Numbered from the stretch's first letter, positions 9,860-22,013 are shown. The stretch: 64,000 nt of DNA from Plutella xylostella (GCF_932276165.1 NC_064008.1:7011001-7075000); one strand, 5' to 3'. The notes: a model not told the origin generated them from the letters alone. A program made the numbers and translations.

Positions 9860-12800
9860 TGTTTGATGATAATGCAAGATCTATGTCAATTAGGCACGTA
9901 ATTACATTTCATTGGATATGACTTATACAAATTGATCTTGTCGAAAGACAAAATCTGTAGAATTTCATTATGGGATAATCTCTAACACCGTAAAACTCAA
10001 AACGTCTACTTAACGTTACAGGAATCATTTTAGCTGAAAGAGGTAGGTATAAAGAGGTATAATTATAAATTTGAATAAGTATCATAACTGTGCCCTAATT
10101 TTCTATAGAAACTAAGATTAAATTATCTATATCTAAAGCTATCCTAACTCGTGTTTACCAGACTTGACCCCTACAGTCTAGCATAGTTTGTATTCTAGCG
10201 GGCGTCTTGCGAATAGTTCTATGCATAATATTTATGCTGCGGGTGGCCCCTGAGCAGTTGTCAGGACACTAAGTAAATTGCGAATATTGCCGATGACCTC
10301 GGGGAAAATGCAGGGAAAATGCGAGCGAACGGAACGGAATAGAATATAACGGCAGATAGAAAGATAAGAACGATATATTATACAACGGTAGGTATATAGA
10401 TACATAAAGTAAAGTCGAGAATATAGGTTTTTATCTTTATCTAAATAAATATTATGCAGGGATTGTAAATAAAAAAGGCGTTAAATATGGATAGTATAAT
10501 GAATAACATACCACTTATTCCTTGAAAAACACTTAATATTATTAGTCGGATATTAATGACTATGGATTTTTGCAAGTTCATCAGTAAACTTTAACGTTGC
10601 CTAGCATTTTTTCCCGATTTCAGGGTTTGTCCTATATAACGAAAGTTGCTAAATATATCGAGTACTAAATCTGCCATCGTAAAGTGCACTGAAAAAATTC
10701 ACTCTACACTATTGTATGTACTGCAAAATTAACATTGACGTTTTAAAAAGAAATAAAAACTTCAGCAGTAAAAAGCCGTGTCAACCCTCCAATCGCAAGG
10801 CACGCGAGCTACTTCAAAAACTAACCCAAACTTCCCCGAACCCTCCAAACATTAATAACGCTCAGATTTAACACGCTCCGAGGCGCCACCGGCAATTTGC
10901 AACTTCCAAGAAATGGAACTTTCCAGAAAATACCAGAACAAAATGGCGGCCGTAAGCGGTCACTCGGCGTTTCCGAATGCATTTAACTGTGTTTCCCGCC
11001 GAAAGTTTCAACTTGTGTGACGGGTAGGAGTTGTATTGTATAAGGTTGCAACGGTGACTCAGGGAGTCATTCTGAACAAATAGTGTTTAGTGACTTATAA
11101 AAATGACCAAAAAGTCTACTACACTCTACTCTACTATAGGTACTTATTCAATTTGACAAAAGTCGTAGAACACTTATAAGTCGTTCACATTCAGGATGAC
11201 ACCCTGGCTCCCTAGAGTAACCCTGTTTCGGCTTAATCAGCCTCATATTTGCAATTAACTACCACCAGCCACCTATAAAATAACTTGTGATTACGTCAAT
11301 AAACGACCATAATATCTGTGGATCTCGATCTTCCTACTCTCAAGCCAACTCAACTCAACTATTTCTTCAAACCATAGACTACTTCAAACTATCAAGCATG
11401 CGTTCCTTGGCTTCTAATTAATAGTGTAGAAACTGTAGGTAAATTTTTTTGCATAATTTATGGTAAAGATTTTTGAAAATTTCTTTTTAATTATTCATTA
11501 ATTAAACGATGAACTTATTGTTGAATATTTACCTGGAAAAAAATATTACCGATATCTTAGTAGCAGATTCTCAACCACACACCTTTCAAGCCTAGTTTTA
11601 GATACTTAAGTTCATTATTTTTTTAATTCATTGAAAAAAATACAATACCTATTTTGTTATATGTATGACACGAATTTGCAGAGAAACGGTACAACAAGAA
11701 TTTCCCCGTTAGTAGGTAAGTTAGTAAGTAACTATTGTTTTCATATTTCAAAGAGTCGGCAAAGACAAAGAGGTGTGTTGTGGGTTATGACCTTCGCCCA
11801 TCTCTACTTAAGATGTTTTTTACTAAGCGATCTAAAAAAAACTCCCTTTGTACTCTATTCAATGTTTTGTTCGTTTAGTTTCTGGCGCCTTTGATATTTC
11901 TAGCTGTGGGAAATGAAAGGTGAATTCGTTCTTCGATATTTTACTGTACAAATGTAGAAAAGCAAAAGTGGAGTAGTAAACCGAAAGAGGATGACTGGGC
12001 TTGTTATTCTGCAACAATTTATTTTGGAAACGAAACTTAGTTAAAAAAAAACAATATAGGTAAAAATAACACGAGACCAACAAATTTTCTGTAGAAAATA
12101 AATAAAACATCCGCTATTTAAAAAAAAAATCATAATAAGAGTTTTTCACGTGAAAAATTGGCAATGCAATGAAATTACTTAGGTATATAAACAATTAGTA
12201 AGTACCTAGTAGAAGGTCGTCAGCATAATTTTGTGTCTCGAAATGCCTAAATATCGATAAATCGTAATATCGAGGGGTAAACTCAAACAAAACCGCATTT
12301 CCCTGGAGAAAGCAATTTGAATAACAATTTTAGACTTTTCTTTTCTAACAACGAAAAAACAAACTTGTTACCAAAATACTTATTTTTTTTACAACATTGT
12401 AATTCTTGTACTGAAAAAACAATTTTCCGATCAGTTCATTTGTTTCTTGTTTTTTTATGTGTACCCTAATTTAGGGTCCCTAAAGCACCAGGGAGTTAGA
12501 CGTGTATGTTTGTAGCATAATACGTAGTAACTATGTCACCAAGTAGGATTAGAAATATGTTTCATATCATAGCCTTATTTTTTTTCCTGTTTGGATGTTA
12601 GGTCGTTATATCACCAATACCATTCTATTTTGCCAGAATTTACATTCAGTTTTACAGAATAAGCGTGAATAATCTGTCACAATCGCAAATTAAATAAAAA
12701 TCACATCAAATAAAGATTTTCACACTTTCATCAAAACCTTCGCAGATTTTCAGAAGAAAATTGAATTCATCGCCTGACTTAGCACTGTAGAAATCTGGCT

Positions 12801-13040
12801 TACAAAAACGCTCAGTCAGCTTTTTGAATTCTTTGCTTTCTTTTGTCACGATATGCAGTCATTTGATAGATTTGAACCGTTTGTTTGATAAAAATATTAT
12901 TTGAATAGAATGAATATTGAAGTTGAATGAGTTCTCAGATACGTAATAAAATGGTTACAATAGTAGTAGACACAATGATTTATTTTAAATTTACATTTAT
13001 TTTTAATATTTCTCTAACATTACCTATAATATACCTACTA
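9860..13040. other. Long low-copy stretch, no gene recognised
   Basis: No open frame over about 90 codons and no family match. Positions 10850-11010 are more GC-rich, contain few repeats and could be conserved non-coding DNA. Positions 11040-11240 hold a weak inverted repeat (ACTCAGGGAGTCATTCTGAA against TTCAGGATGACACCCTGG) like an old CAGGGTG foldback element. Confidence 0.45.
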
Positions 13041-13272
13041 CACTCATGGGCAAAGAAACAGTTCCACTTACAAAATACTGACACCAAGTAGCCCGATTTT
13101 TTAAAACTTTTTAATTGGAATTGACAAAAATCTTTACGTTTTTAGTGGGTAACATTCTCATGCGTTAAATGTAGGTACTTAAATATCGCAGACGGCATCA
13201 TTAATTTTTTTTTTTCTGTATTGGAGTAATTTGGCGCTTTTCTCACTGAAACTTTTTCATTGCCTGTGAGTG
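13041..13272. mobile_element. TA-flanked MITE (CACTCACGGGCAATG family), copy 2
   Basis: The left end CACTCATGGGCAAAG and right end CATTGCCTGTGAGTG are inverted, with TA at 13039-13040 and 13273-13274. The body matches 1992-2194 with small indels. Confidence 0.75.
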
Positions 13273-13596
13273 TAGTTTATAATGGTCACTATATTATCAG
13301 TAATTAGCAGATATCCACAATATGTGATTCTTGACCATAAGAACGTTTTATAATTGTACTAAATTTCAGGACCAAGAAATGCCAGGATCGGAAGCCACAG
13401 CCTCTTGAATAAGAGAACGAGATCTTAATCAAGGTTATCTGGTAGAGGCTGCTTTGAGCATTAAGGCTATAATATAATATTGTACTATTTTCTTTATACC
13501 TTAGTTGTTATTTTGTAATGTTTTCTTTCGTAATACAAAATATAAAAATACTATTAATATTCAAATAAAATCTTTATTGCATTCCATAAATAGTGT

Positions 13597-13985
13597 TACT
13601 CACATCATCACGACCCATTATGTCCCCACTGCTGGGGCACGGGTCTCCTTCCAATGAAGGAAGGGTTTAGGCCTAGTCCACCACGCTGGCCAAGTGCGGG
13701 TTGGTGAACCCCAACACAAGCAAGCTTGTGCTGAGAGAGTTGTCGGGTAAGTGGGCAACCCGACTGTCAGATGTTTTCAAGCCGCCCGAAGGCCTCTGAC
13801 TAGGCTTAACGACTGCTGCCGAAGCAGCAACCGGGACCCACGGCTTAACGTGCCGTCCGAAGCACGGAAGCGTCCAGAAAAGCACCACTTGAAATTGGTC
13901 ACCCATCTAATGGCTGACCGTGTCAGTTGTTGCTTAACCTCAGCGATCAGTTACGATCACTGAGGCCCGCTCGACTACGGACGCT
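13597..13985 (-). mobile_element. LINE 3' end, RTE-like tail with (GAT)n end
   Basis: On the minus strand the segment ends in CAGTGGGGACATAATGGGTC followed by a short GAT run. The same tail is present at 18118-18213 and, in part, at 33515-33695. Short open frames on both strands here are chance frames. A (GAT)n tail is shared with the RTE-like coding fragment at 56797-57160. Confidence 0.6.
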
Positions 13986-14730
13986 TACTCACATAAGGTG
14001 TTAAAATAATAAACAAGCGATCATTATGGAGCCGAGAGGGCACAGCAATTTCCTATTAGGAGAAGGGAGGAATTCTATTCTTATCGTTACTTTACCACGG
14101 CTTAAGAAATATAAAGTTGGTTACCAAATTCCCAACTTCTTAAACCTTCATCATAAAGTTTTTTTAAACGTTAGTTATCCTCATCACAATGCTCAGAGTA
14201 AATTACCGACTTCTTAACGGAGCCACGAAGTTTTTATTTCACTCTAAAAAGGTTCGCAACATGATTTATAAAGACTTTTTACTTTAGCAGTTTCTTAGCT
14301 GGAGTTCAGAAAATATTACTCCGTTTGTGGTCCGTAGTCAAGGGTTGCCAACGGGACCCGATTAGTTGAAATGAAGTTCTATTCTATTCTATTCTGAGGG
14401 GAAGTGAAGCACGATTCTCAGGATAAAGCTGTTTGCGCTTGGGTGGTTGATATAATTCTGTTGCTGACTGTACATATACTTACCTATATTATTAAAAATA
14501 CATAATGCGGAACCCTCAGTACTTTGCCAGTTTATGAAAGTATAGTATAACGTTAAGAATAACGGCTCATTTGGAAGGAATATAACTTCCACATAGAAGA
14601 TTTTTAACAATCTCAACTCAGAACTTTTGCACTCATTTTGTTTCTAACTTCCTTAGACTTTATCCCTCACTCACATTTTATTCCCACTTAAACTTTGAAT
14701 TATGAAGTAATTTAAATCAACTTTTAAATA
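13986..14730. other. Low-copy sequence
   Basis: A TTCTA pentamer run lies at about 14378-14394. No gene or terminal repeat could be supported. Confidence 0.45.
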
Positions 14731-14885
14731 CACTCTCGGTCAATGAAAAAGTTCCACTCACCAAATGGCATCCATTTTTCTTAAACTTTATTTAAAATTT
14801 CAACAAAATACTATCGTTTTTATATAGTTGGTAATATCCTGATGCTCTGTAAAATTTACTTAAATGTTGCCGATGCCATTCCTTG
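14731..14885. mobile_element. TA-flanked MITE, copy 3, right end missing
   Basis: Starts CACTCTCGGTCAATG after TA (14729-14730) and shares the internal GTTGGTAATATCCTGATGCT with copy 1. The right inverted end is absent. Confidence 0.65.
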
Positions 14886-15877
14886 ATGGTATGTACTTAG
14901 TCCTGTATAAATTACTCGTAAATGGACGTAATATATTAAAACAAACAAATACACAAATCAAGGATGCCAAAACTAAAGATACAAACACATTGATATACTT
15001 ACCTACTGAAACTAATAAAAGTTCTGCCTAAGAACCAAAAACTTTCATTTCGTGTTGTAGTTTTGTGAATACTAAATAGTAGGGATGTGAAATAATATTT
15101 ATGACCAAAAAAATATTCATGGCCAAGAAAACCCGGCGAAACGATGAAGTAAAAGTTTATTTAAATTTCTTATTTTTAAATAATGACTTGGTGCATTCTA
15201 GGATTTGACGACCTCTCAAAGAGCCTATGTTTTATTTCCGAGGTTACTTCACCATGACTCTATCACTGGCATAAATCTAGCCACTTTTGTAAAAATTTGT
15301 AAAAAAATAAGTTTTTTTAAATGATGAAGTATTTATCACACATTTGTCGTTGACGTAATTAAATGTTCTACAACTTTCAGCCAATCAGGTATAGGCTTTA
15401 TTTTGACTTTTTCTTCTACGGTAAAGTTACGAAGTACTTAAGTATCAGTACTTGATTAATGGTGTAACTAAGTTAGGCTTAAGTCCGATTGTAATAAAAT
15501 ATTAACAATATACTGGTTGCCTTATTTTACGGTTGAGCCAAATGTAGGAACCACAATCAATTAATTTATTAAGTAGTTAAAAAGTTATATGGACAGTAGG
15601 TATTTACCATTTGATTTATCATTTGATTGTACGTAAAAAACTGTTATTTTATAGATGTTCCCTTGTCTTGATCTTCTTTGACATATAAAAACATTACTGT
15701 ACACCCTGTATAATAAATATTTTGAAAGTTACAGGAGAAGTTTAATGACTTATTACTTTTATTATTGCGGGACTGGATAACTAAGCAAAAAAAACTATAA
15801 CATATAGCGTTCTACAAGGGAAGTACAAAGTATTCTATTCTATTATGTTATATGTATACAGGGGTGCCTCCACCTGC
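14886..15877. other. AT-rich low-copy sequence
   Basis: I see no coding region. A lone CACCCTGTA string at about 15703-15711 may be a leftover foldback end. Confidence 0.45.
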
Positions 15878-16200
15878 CTCTATTCTATTCTATTATATTC
15901 TATTGTCTGTGGGGGTATTAGTACCTGCACCTGGCTCTCTCTAATGGAACCTTTGTGCATATCCCCAAGGTCTAAACTGCCTTCTCAAACTTGGACCATT
16001 TCCCACCACGCTGGTCCACTGCGGGTTGGTGGGTTCACATACCTAGATGTGCTTAATCTAGATATGCAGGTTTCCTCACGATGTTTTCCTTCACCGTAAG
16101 AGCGATGGTATTCATTACTTAAATTCAAAGAACTCATTGGTACATGTCATCGCCGGGATTCGAACCCGCATCTCTCCACTTCACCATCCGGTTATGATAT
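15878..16200 (-). mobile_element. tRNA-derived SINE, copy 2
   Basis: This is the better-preserved sister of 75-395. On the minus strand the tRNA-like head contains GGTTCGAATCCCGGCG (internal promoter B box, about 16146-16165), then a body of some 200 bases, and an (AATAG)n tail at 15878-15905. It is transcribed, if at all, by RNA polymerase III and depends on a LINE for movement (family knowledge). Confidence 0.75.
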
Positions 16201-16451
16201 AAGTACAGTATGGTATATAGCTATCTCCACTGATGATCAGATGAATGTAGAAAATAGAGAGCCTTTCCGAGTCAATGAACATTAAGGAGGGCTTATTTCC
16301 AACAATGGACTAATGTTGGAAGGTCCATTAAATAGCCATTGCGCTTGCGAGTATTATCTCGGTAGATCTTTACAATATTATGCCTTGAGCCATATTGGAT
16401 CTATGCCTATATAGTCTTAATAATAATATATTGTGTATAAGGCTTCGATAT
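16201..16451. other. Short low-copy spacer between two SINEs
   Basis: No feature recognised. Confidence 0.4.
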
Positions 16452-16706
16452 GACGACCGAATGGCGTAGTGGTTAGTGACCTGACTACTGAGCCGATGGT
16501 CCCGGGTTCGATTCCCGGCTGGGGCAGATATTTGTTTAAAGACAGATATTTGTACTCGGGTCTTGGGTGTTGATATTTATATTTAGTATCTATCTATCTA
16601 TGTATTTGTGTAGATATATCAGCTGTCCGACACCCATAACACAGGTTCTGCCTAGCTTGGGGTCGGATGGCCGTGTGTGAGATGTCCCCACATATAAAAA
16701 AAAAAA
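16452..16706 (+). mobile_element. tRNA-headed SINE, tail type 1
   Basis: The head carries an A box (TGGCGTAGTGGTTAGTG) and B box (GGTTCGATTCCCGG) in tRNA spacing. The shared mid part GATATTTGTTTAAA follows, then a tail with CTGCCTAGCTTGGGGTCGGA and a final A run at 16696-16706. The 5' half is shared with 24534-24790 and 63432-63707, but those have a different 3' half. Confidence 0.85.
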
Positions 16707-17524
16707 GATATAAGGCAATGTGTCCTTATATTGAGCTATTCAAAATCGTGTCATTTCATTTACCGTTATGTTATGAAAAAGTTTTGCATCGTTTGATGAA
16801 CGCAAAATTTATCAGTTTGATGATTAAAATACAATACGATAGAAATAGATGTAAAATCGCCCTTAACTATGTTTACAGCCTTATACACAAAACGTTTTGT
16901 CATCGTATGAAACACTTAATCCATGTCACTTCAAACTCAAACCACTACTTCACGATAACACAAAGAACATTATTCATTTTGATATTTTGGTAACTTTGTT
17001 ATATATAATTTTCACGATAGAAAACTGTTGATTACACGTACTAATACACTTGTAACATATTATTATCTAGTAGCCTTTCCTTAAATGGTTTTTCTTTGGG
17101 AATTCCGGGATGAAAATTTAGCCCAAGTACCAACTAATTTTCCTGATGAAGAAGTTGTAGGTACTATGTATAAAAAAAAATTTATTTGAAAGTGTTTTAT
17201 ATTAAAAAAATATATTGGTTTAACAAAGATAAACATCATACACATAAGAAATTCTGCAATACATGTACATTTCTACGAGCATCTATTATACTTGAGACAT
17301 AACCTACTCATCAAAAAGTTATACCTACCAGTTTTATAGCTAAGGTTCATTCCTCAGTAAACTATTTTATAATTCGTTGAAGAGGTATTTCAAATCCGAG
17401 CTAGACCCGTTAAAGTTTGCAATCAAGTTAGAGACTGCAGTATGTTATTTGGACTGCGAAAGGATACTGGACATAGTTCTGAAACTAAGAATAGTGATTG
17501 TTCAGTTTTATTCTCTGCATCACT
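16707..17524. other. AT-rich low-copy sequence
   Basis: The 108-codon open frame at 16667-16993 begins in the SINE tail and has no domain signature; I do not call it a gene. Confidence 0.45.
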
Positions 17525-17715
17525 CACGAAAGGACTGGTCCACCGTTTTAAAGTCGCTCAGCGTGCTATGGAGAGAGCTATGATTGGGGTTTCTCTGATG
17601 GATCGTATCCATGGATGTAATAAGTACTTAAATAAGTACTTATTACTTCCATGATCGTATCAGAAATGAGGTTAGCCGTCAGAGGACTAAGGTTACCGAC
17701 ATAGCTGTCTAAATA
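17525..17715 (+). pseudogene. RTE-like LINE reverse transcriptase C-terminal fragment, interrupted
   Basis: The translation shows GLVHRFKVAQRAMERAM and GVSLMDRI, then RNEVSRQRTKVTDIAV, which is the same protein segment as at 56797-56890. A 44-base palindromic insertion at 17609-17652 splits it, and only about 190 bases of LINE remain. Confidence 0.7.
17601..17660. mobile_element. Tiny palindromic insertion with 8-bp target duplication
   Basis: GATCGTAT occurs at 17601-17608 and 17653-17660, flanking a 44-base near-perfect palindrome (CATGGATGTAATAAGTACTT and its inverse). The uninterrupted LINE copy at 56831-56845 has a single GATCGTAT, so this is a genuine insertion. An 8-bp duplication fits hAT-type mobilisation (inference). 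Confidence 0.7.
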
Positions 17716-18117
17716 AGCTGAAGTTGCAGTTGGACAATCACTTTTGATGAACCGTTCAGAGTCCGTCAATTTAGTATCTGAGATTAAAAAAAAGACCATG
17801 GGTCCTCGTAGATACCTCAAAATTATAAGCCGAGTTTATAATAAAACTTTTGCAACAATACTTAGTAAGATTTAACGGATGCCTCAGGAGCATAAAACCT
17901 GACTCGAAACTAAAGTGACATTGCGAAATAAAAGGTTTACACCCTCTTAAGGTTAAGATTTCAATCTGTATACCGTTTTGGGGTTTCCCCCCCGGGAATC
18001 TTACAAGTTTCTGTTAGCGTCTGTATAAATGTACTGTCAGCAAAAGAGATATGCGCAAACACTTTAAATTTTATGATGCACTTACGCGTAATACTTGACA
18101 TGAAAAATACTTACCTA
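17716..18117. other. Low-copy spacer
   Basis: No feature recognised. Confidence 0.4.
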
Positions 18118-18213
18118 CCACTAGACTAGGCCTAAACCCTTCCTTCATTGGAAGGAGACCCGTGCCCCAGCAGTGGGGACGTAATGGGTCGTGATGATGA
18201 TGATGATGATAGA
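18118..18213 (+). mobile_element. LINE 3' tail ending in (GAT)n
   Basis: AGGCCTAAACCCTTCCTTCA and CCCCAGCAGTGGGGACG lead into GATGATGATGATGATGAT. This is the 3' terminus of the LINE type also found inverted at 13597-13985. Confidence 0.65.
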
Positions 18214-18261
18214 GAGGGACAAAACCATAGACTTAGTATATACTACGCCAGTATATACTAA

Positions 18262-18408
18262 CCCCCTTATTCATAGAGAAGTTACAAAACGTTTTAACTA
18301 ATAAACTGTTTTGTCCCTCTCTGTCAAAGAACAAATTGTTCTTTGTTGGAGAGGGACAAAACAGTTTATTAGTTAAAACGTTTTGTAACTTCTCTATGAA
18401 TAAGGGGG
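18262..18408. mobile_element. Foldback MITE, CCCCCTTATTCAT family, copy 2
   Basis: Nearly the whole 147-bp element is an inverted repeat: CCCCCTTATTCATAGAGAAG at the left, its complement at the right, meeting around CAAATTGTTCTTTG. The flanks are TAA at 18259-18261 and 18409-18411, a 3-bp duplication as made by PIF/Harbinger elements. Confidence 0.85.
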
Positions 18409-18411
18409 TAA

Positions 18412-19126
18412 GTCTATGGACAAAAAAGTAGTAGCTTAAGGATTGTTAGTTGCTAACGTTAAAAAAAAAAAAAAAATAATTAAATCGTTTATTCATTTTC
18501 AAACAAGACATATACATTTATGCATAACACCCCAAACAATACAATTGTTTCTCGGGGTAGTACACTCTAATTAGCTAGCTATTTTTATAAACACTTAAAG
18601 TAGGTATAAATACAATTAAATTATATGAAACATGCAGCAAGTTATGTACTATAGTTTATGCAATCCCAATAAAAAACACAAGTTGAAGGTAACAATAATT
18701 GAGTCTTATTACATTTATTACAAAAGCTATCGGAAAGCAACTACTAAATAACAGTATGATCATTAAGGCGTAGATTACAAGTGTTCAAGGAAATGTTTTT
18801 TAAGTGCCCTGTTTCTAGAACAGACTTTATGTCGTAGTACACTCTTCGTTGAATCAGACATACTATTGAATGTCTGATGGTGGTGGAAAACCCACTGCCT
18901 GGTGGATCATACAACTGTTTTGCTGACTGTAGTTACGTTGAAGGTTCTTGAGCGTTTGGGTGGTTTAGATGACTCCGACATATCTCTGTTAGTGTCAGTT
19001 TAGATTTGACCTTTAGCCACCATCGCAAGATAAGTGTCATGAGTGCGACGATTTTCTTTCGCAATTTTTTTCTCCTCAGTGACTGAGCCTTTGTGAAATG
19101 GTAGTAGACTCATAATTTTCACAATT
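18412..19126. other. AT-rich low-copy sequence
   Basis: An A tract lies at 18461-18474. No gene is recognised. Confidence 0.4.
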
Positions 19127-20989
19127 GGGCAGTTCTTCTTTTTAACCTACATAATGGATAAAAAATTATCCCGAATTTGAAAAAAATAACTTTAGCTTTT
19201 TGGTGAACTCTTATAATTTTTATGATAGCTACATTTCTATTCTATCGAAAAAGGTGGTTGGCCGCGAAGTTTAAGTATTTTTTCAAGATTTTCAGAACAT
19301 AATACGTGGATAAGGCAAAAATTACACCTTCGTCACAGAATCTTTTATTTTATTTTAACGAAATAGTTTTCGTCGATTAAAATGAAACTTTTTTGATACG
19401 TTAATAAACAAAATACCATTTTAGAAAACATATGAAAGAATGGATTTTTAGTAATAACAAAATATTTATTAAGTAGTTATTACCACTCTGTCACAATTTC
19501 AGCTAAAATGAAGCTTGTTTTTGCTATAAATATTTTTTCGCTGCTAATTACAGTAAAAAATTAACAGCATAGACGTTAACATCAATGACTAAATTTAATA
19601 TGATTTTTCCAAAGTTGCACTATTTATAACATAACATATAAACGACCAAAAATAAGTTGACTACCAGGAGACACCAATCGTAACAGAGTGGTAAACGATG
19701 TGACATAGTTGTTATTCTATTAAATATGCGGCATCGTTTTGGAATAAAACAGTTTTATTTAAAAATAATAATTTAGTAACTTACATATAAATCATTATGG
19801 TTTCAAGTTAGTCAAAAAATTTACTGAAGATATCTTTATTATTAGTATAACTAATGAAATCACACTTGAGAACCTCTGGAGAGTGAAATATCCGTATTTC
19901 AGGAACTTAAAGGACAAATTTGTTCCAACTACATAAAATAATGTTTATCTGCACAATTAATATTTTCGGCAACCTAAAATTTAAGTAACATAATGAAAAT
20001 TACGTAATTTGTTAAAGTTTTAATCAGCCATATTTCGAAAATACAGCAGTGGCTCTTAGAACCTGAAAAAAATACTCTTTTCTTTTTTAATTACCTTAGA
20101 AGCTGGAAGGACTTTAATGTTATCATCAAACATCCGATAAATCATTCTCCACCATATTAAACAGTCTACCACATTCATCGTCTGTTCTTGAGAACAATAG
20201 CACGAAATTAGCTTTTTCACTAACGAAACTTTTTATTAATGAAGCGCAAGTGTATTGGACGTTCCTTTCGCTTCGTACTTTAACCAAAACGTGTAGTTTC
20301 TCTTCAATTTTTCTTTGATGAATATTCTCAGGTTGGAGTGTTTGGTAAGAATGTGACAGATTTGTCGTGTGACAGAGGGGTAAAATGTGTTGCAAAGTCG
20401 ATTAGCATTTAAACAGTAACATAAAGTGTAATATTCACTTGTTGATTTCAAAGTAATTGTTATTACCAATGAGTAAATAACAAAATAATAATTTCATTGT
20501 ATTTTATTTTAACAATTACCTACGTGACGAAGCTGTCGCCGAATAAACACACGCACCTCCTGTCACACTTTGCGGGTGGCCGATACGCGGTGTCTGGGTC
20601 TCAAAGGGGAAATCTTACCAAGGGGAAAAGGAGACCTTAAACTCAGATCGATGGCAATAAGGACGAGTGGCTCAAACAAATATTTTAAATGGCAACCTAC
20701 GTGACAGAATGTTATACTAAAACGCTAAAAGAATATGCGCAGGATGAAGTGGCGGGAGACAGCCAAGATTCGTATGAAATACTCCTCTGTCACGCGGATT
20801 TACCACTCTGTAACGTAATTTTAAATACAAAAATATAAATTTATATTTTTGTAAACGTGCACAGCCGTTGTGTTTTTAGTACAATGCACGCTGAAATATA
20901 AATAAATAAATTAATATTTGTAAAACTCATGATTTTTTCTTCACAACTGATGGAGACTAAGTTATGTAGGTTAAAAAGAAGAACTGCCC
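19127..20989. mobile_element. DNA transposon with 28-bp TIRs and 4-bp TSD, copy 1 (1,863 bp)
   Basis: The ends are GGGCAGTTCTTCTTTTTAAC and its inverse over 28 bases, flanked by AATT at 19123-19126 and 20990-20993. A second copy in opposite orientation at 53911-55928 has AATA on both sides. Short motifs of the form CTCTGT(C/A)AC recur in both orientations inside (for example near 19487, 19684, 20787 and 20810). Copy 1 lacks about 150 bases (near 20720) present in copy 2. The superfamily is not established: 4-bp AT-rich duplications occur in Sola and Chapaev-like groups, among others. No full transposase is visible. Confidence 0.85.
20126..20395 (-). CDS. Unknown 89-residue ORF inside TIR transposon, copy 1
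   Basis: The frame is conserved at the same place in the other copy (54655-54924), where 88 of 89 residues agree (third residue His here, Pro there). It has no motif that I recognise: a hydrophilic N-terminal half rich in His/Gln and a C-terminal part ending VENDLSDV. It may be the remnant of a transposase or a chance frame that survives because the copies are young. A second overlapping frame (20236-20469) is also shared. Confidence 0.35.
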   Translation of the reverse strand: MQHILPLCHTTNLSHSYQTLQPENIHQRKIEEKLHVLVKVRSERNVQYTCASLIKSFVSEKANFVLLFSRTDDECGRLFNMVENDLSDV

Positions 20990-20993
20990 AATT

Positions 20994-22011
20994 AACAAAT
21001 AACTTTAAAAAAACACGTTGAATAAATGCTGCTTTAACTTTTAAGTTTTTTATAATGCTAGAAAAAAAATGTCTCTAAAGTATCTACGAGTACGCATGTA
21101 TTTTTCGCAGCAAGAAAGAGCTCTTTCCGAATGGGGAGTAGCTAATACTTGTTCTGCAGTAATAAATCACCAGTCGTATACGCATACACAACACACATGG
21201 CAATAATTAGTTAACCAATAAATTAGACATAATTATTCTAACTTAAAAAAATCTTCTTTTTGAGGTTAGGTCTAGTTACAAATATTTTCGTCGAAACTCA
21301 CAACCAAAACTCCGTAGGTAAAAGCAGCATAAGCATATTACGAAACAAAAAAGTTCCCGAATCACCGTCTACCCTCGGTCGCACTTTAGGCCCGTTATAT
21401 GAGTCAAAGTAGTAAAGTAAAAGTGAGTCTAAGCTGCTTAAAAACTCCCAGCTAGGCCCTCTGGTGGCCGTTTCAAGCGAAAACTTTTGGAACAGCATGG
21501 AAAAGTTAACGCGTAAAAGCCTACTCGTGGTAAGCTAGGTACCTTAAGGTGCTGAGACCGTGCTACGAAAAAAAAAATACGTACTGAAATTTGTATGCGT
21601 TTTATTAGTTTCGAATATTACCGACAGGGGCGCTAATAACGATGACAAACGATCGCCTACGCTTATCGAATTACCTTTTGAACGATTGTATTACGGCTAC
21701 AGTGAAAATAGCCTGACTTATTTTATAATAACTAAAATACAATAGAAATCGGACAATTTTATCCCCATATCATTGGTCCTGAAATAATATATAGGTATAC
21801 TTACATCATATATTATGATATTAAAATGAAATTCGGACGTACTACAAACGTCCAAAATCTGTGTTTGATGTTGACAAGGGTTCGATTGAACTGAATCCTT
21901 GACTATAATTAATTTAGGGGATGTTACTTTACGAAACTAAAGTCAGATGCTATAGCATTACATAATTATGCAGATGCAGGGAATGTCAAAAGGTTCATTT
22001 CATAGTCATAA
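20994..22011. other. Low-copy sequence
   Basis: No gene or repeat could be supported; open frames here are under 70 codons. Confidence 0.4.
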
Positions 22012-22013
22012 TA

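Noticed and set aside
16452..16525. Possible tRNA gene
   Set aside because: A and B boxes are present, but the acceptor stem does not pair and the same head recurs in other SINE copies; it is a SINE head.
16667..16993. 108-codon frame
   Set aside because: Starts in a SINE tail, AT-rich, no domain.
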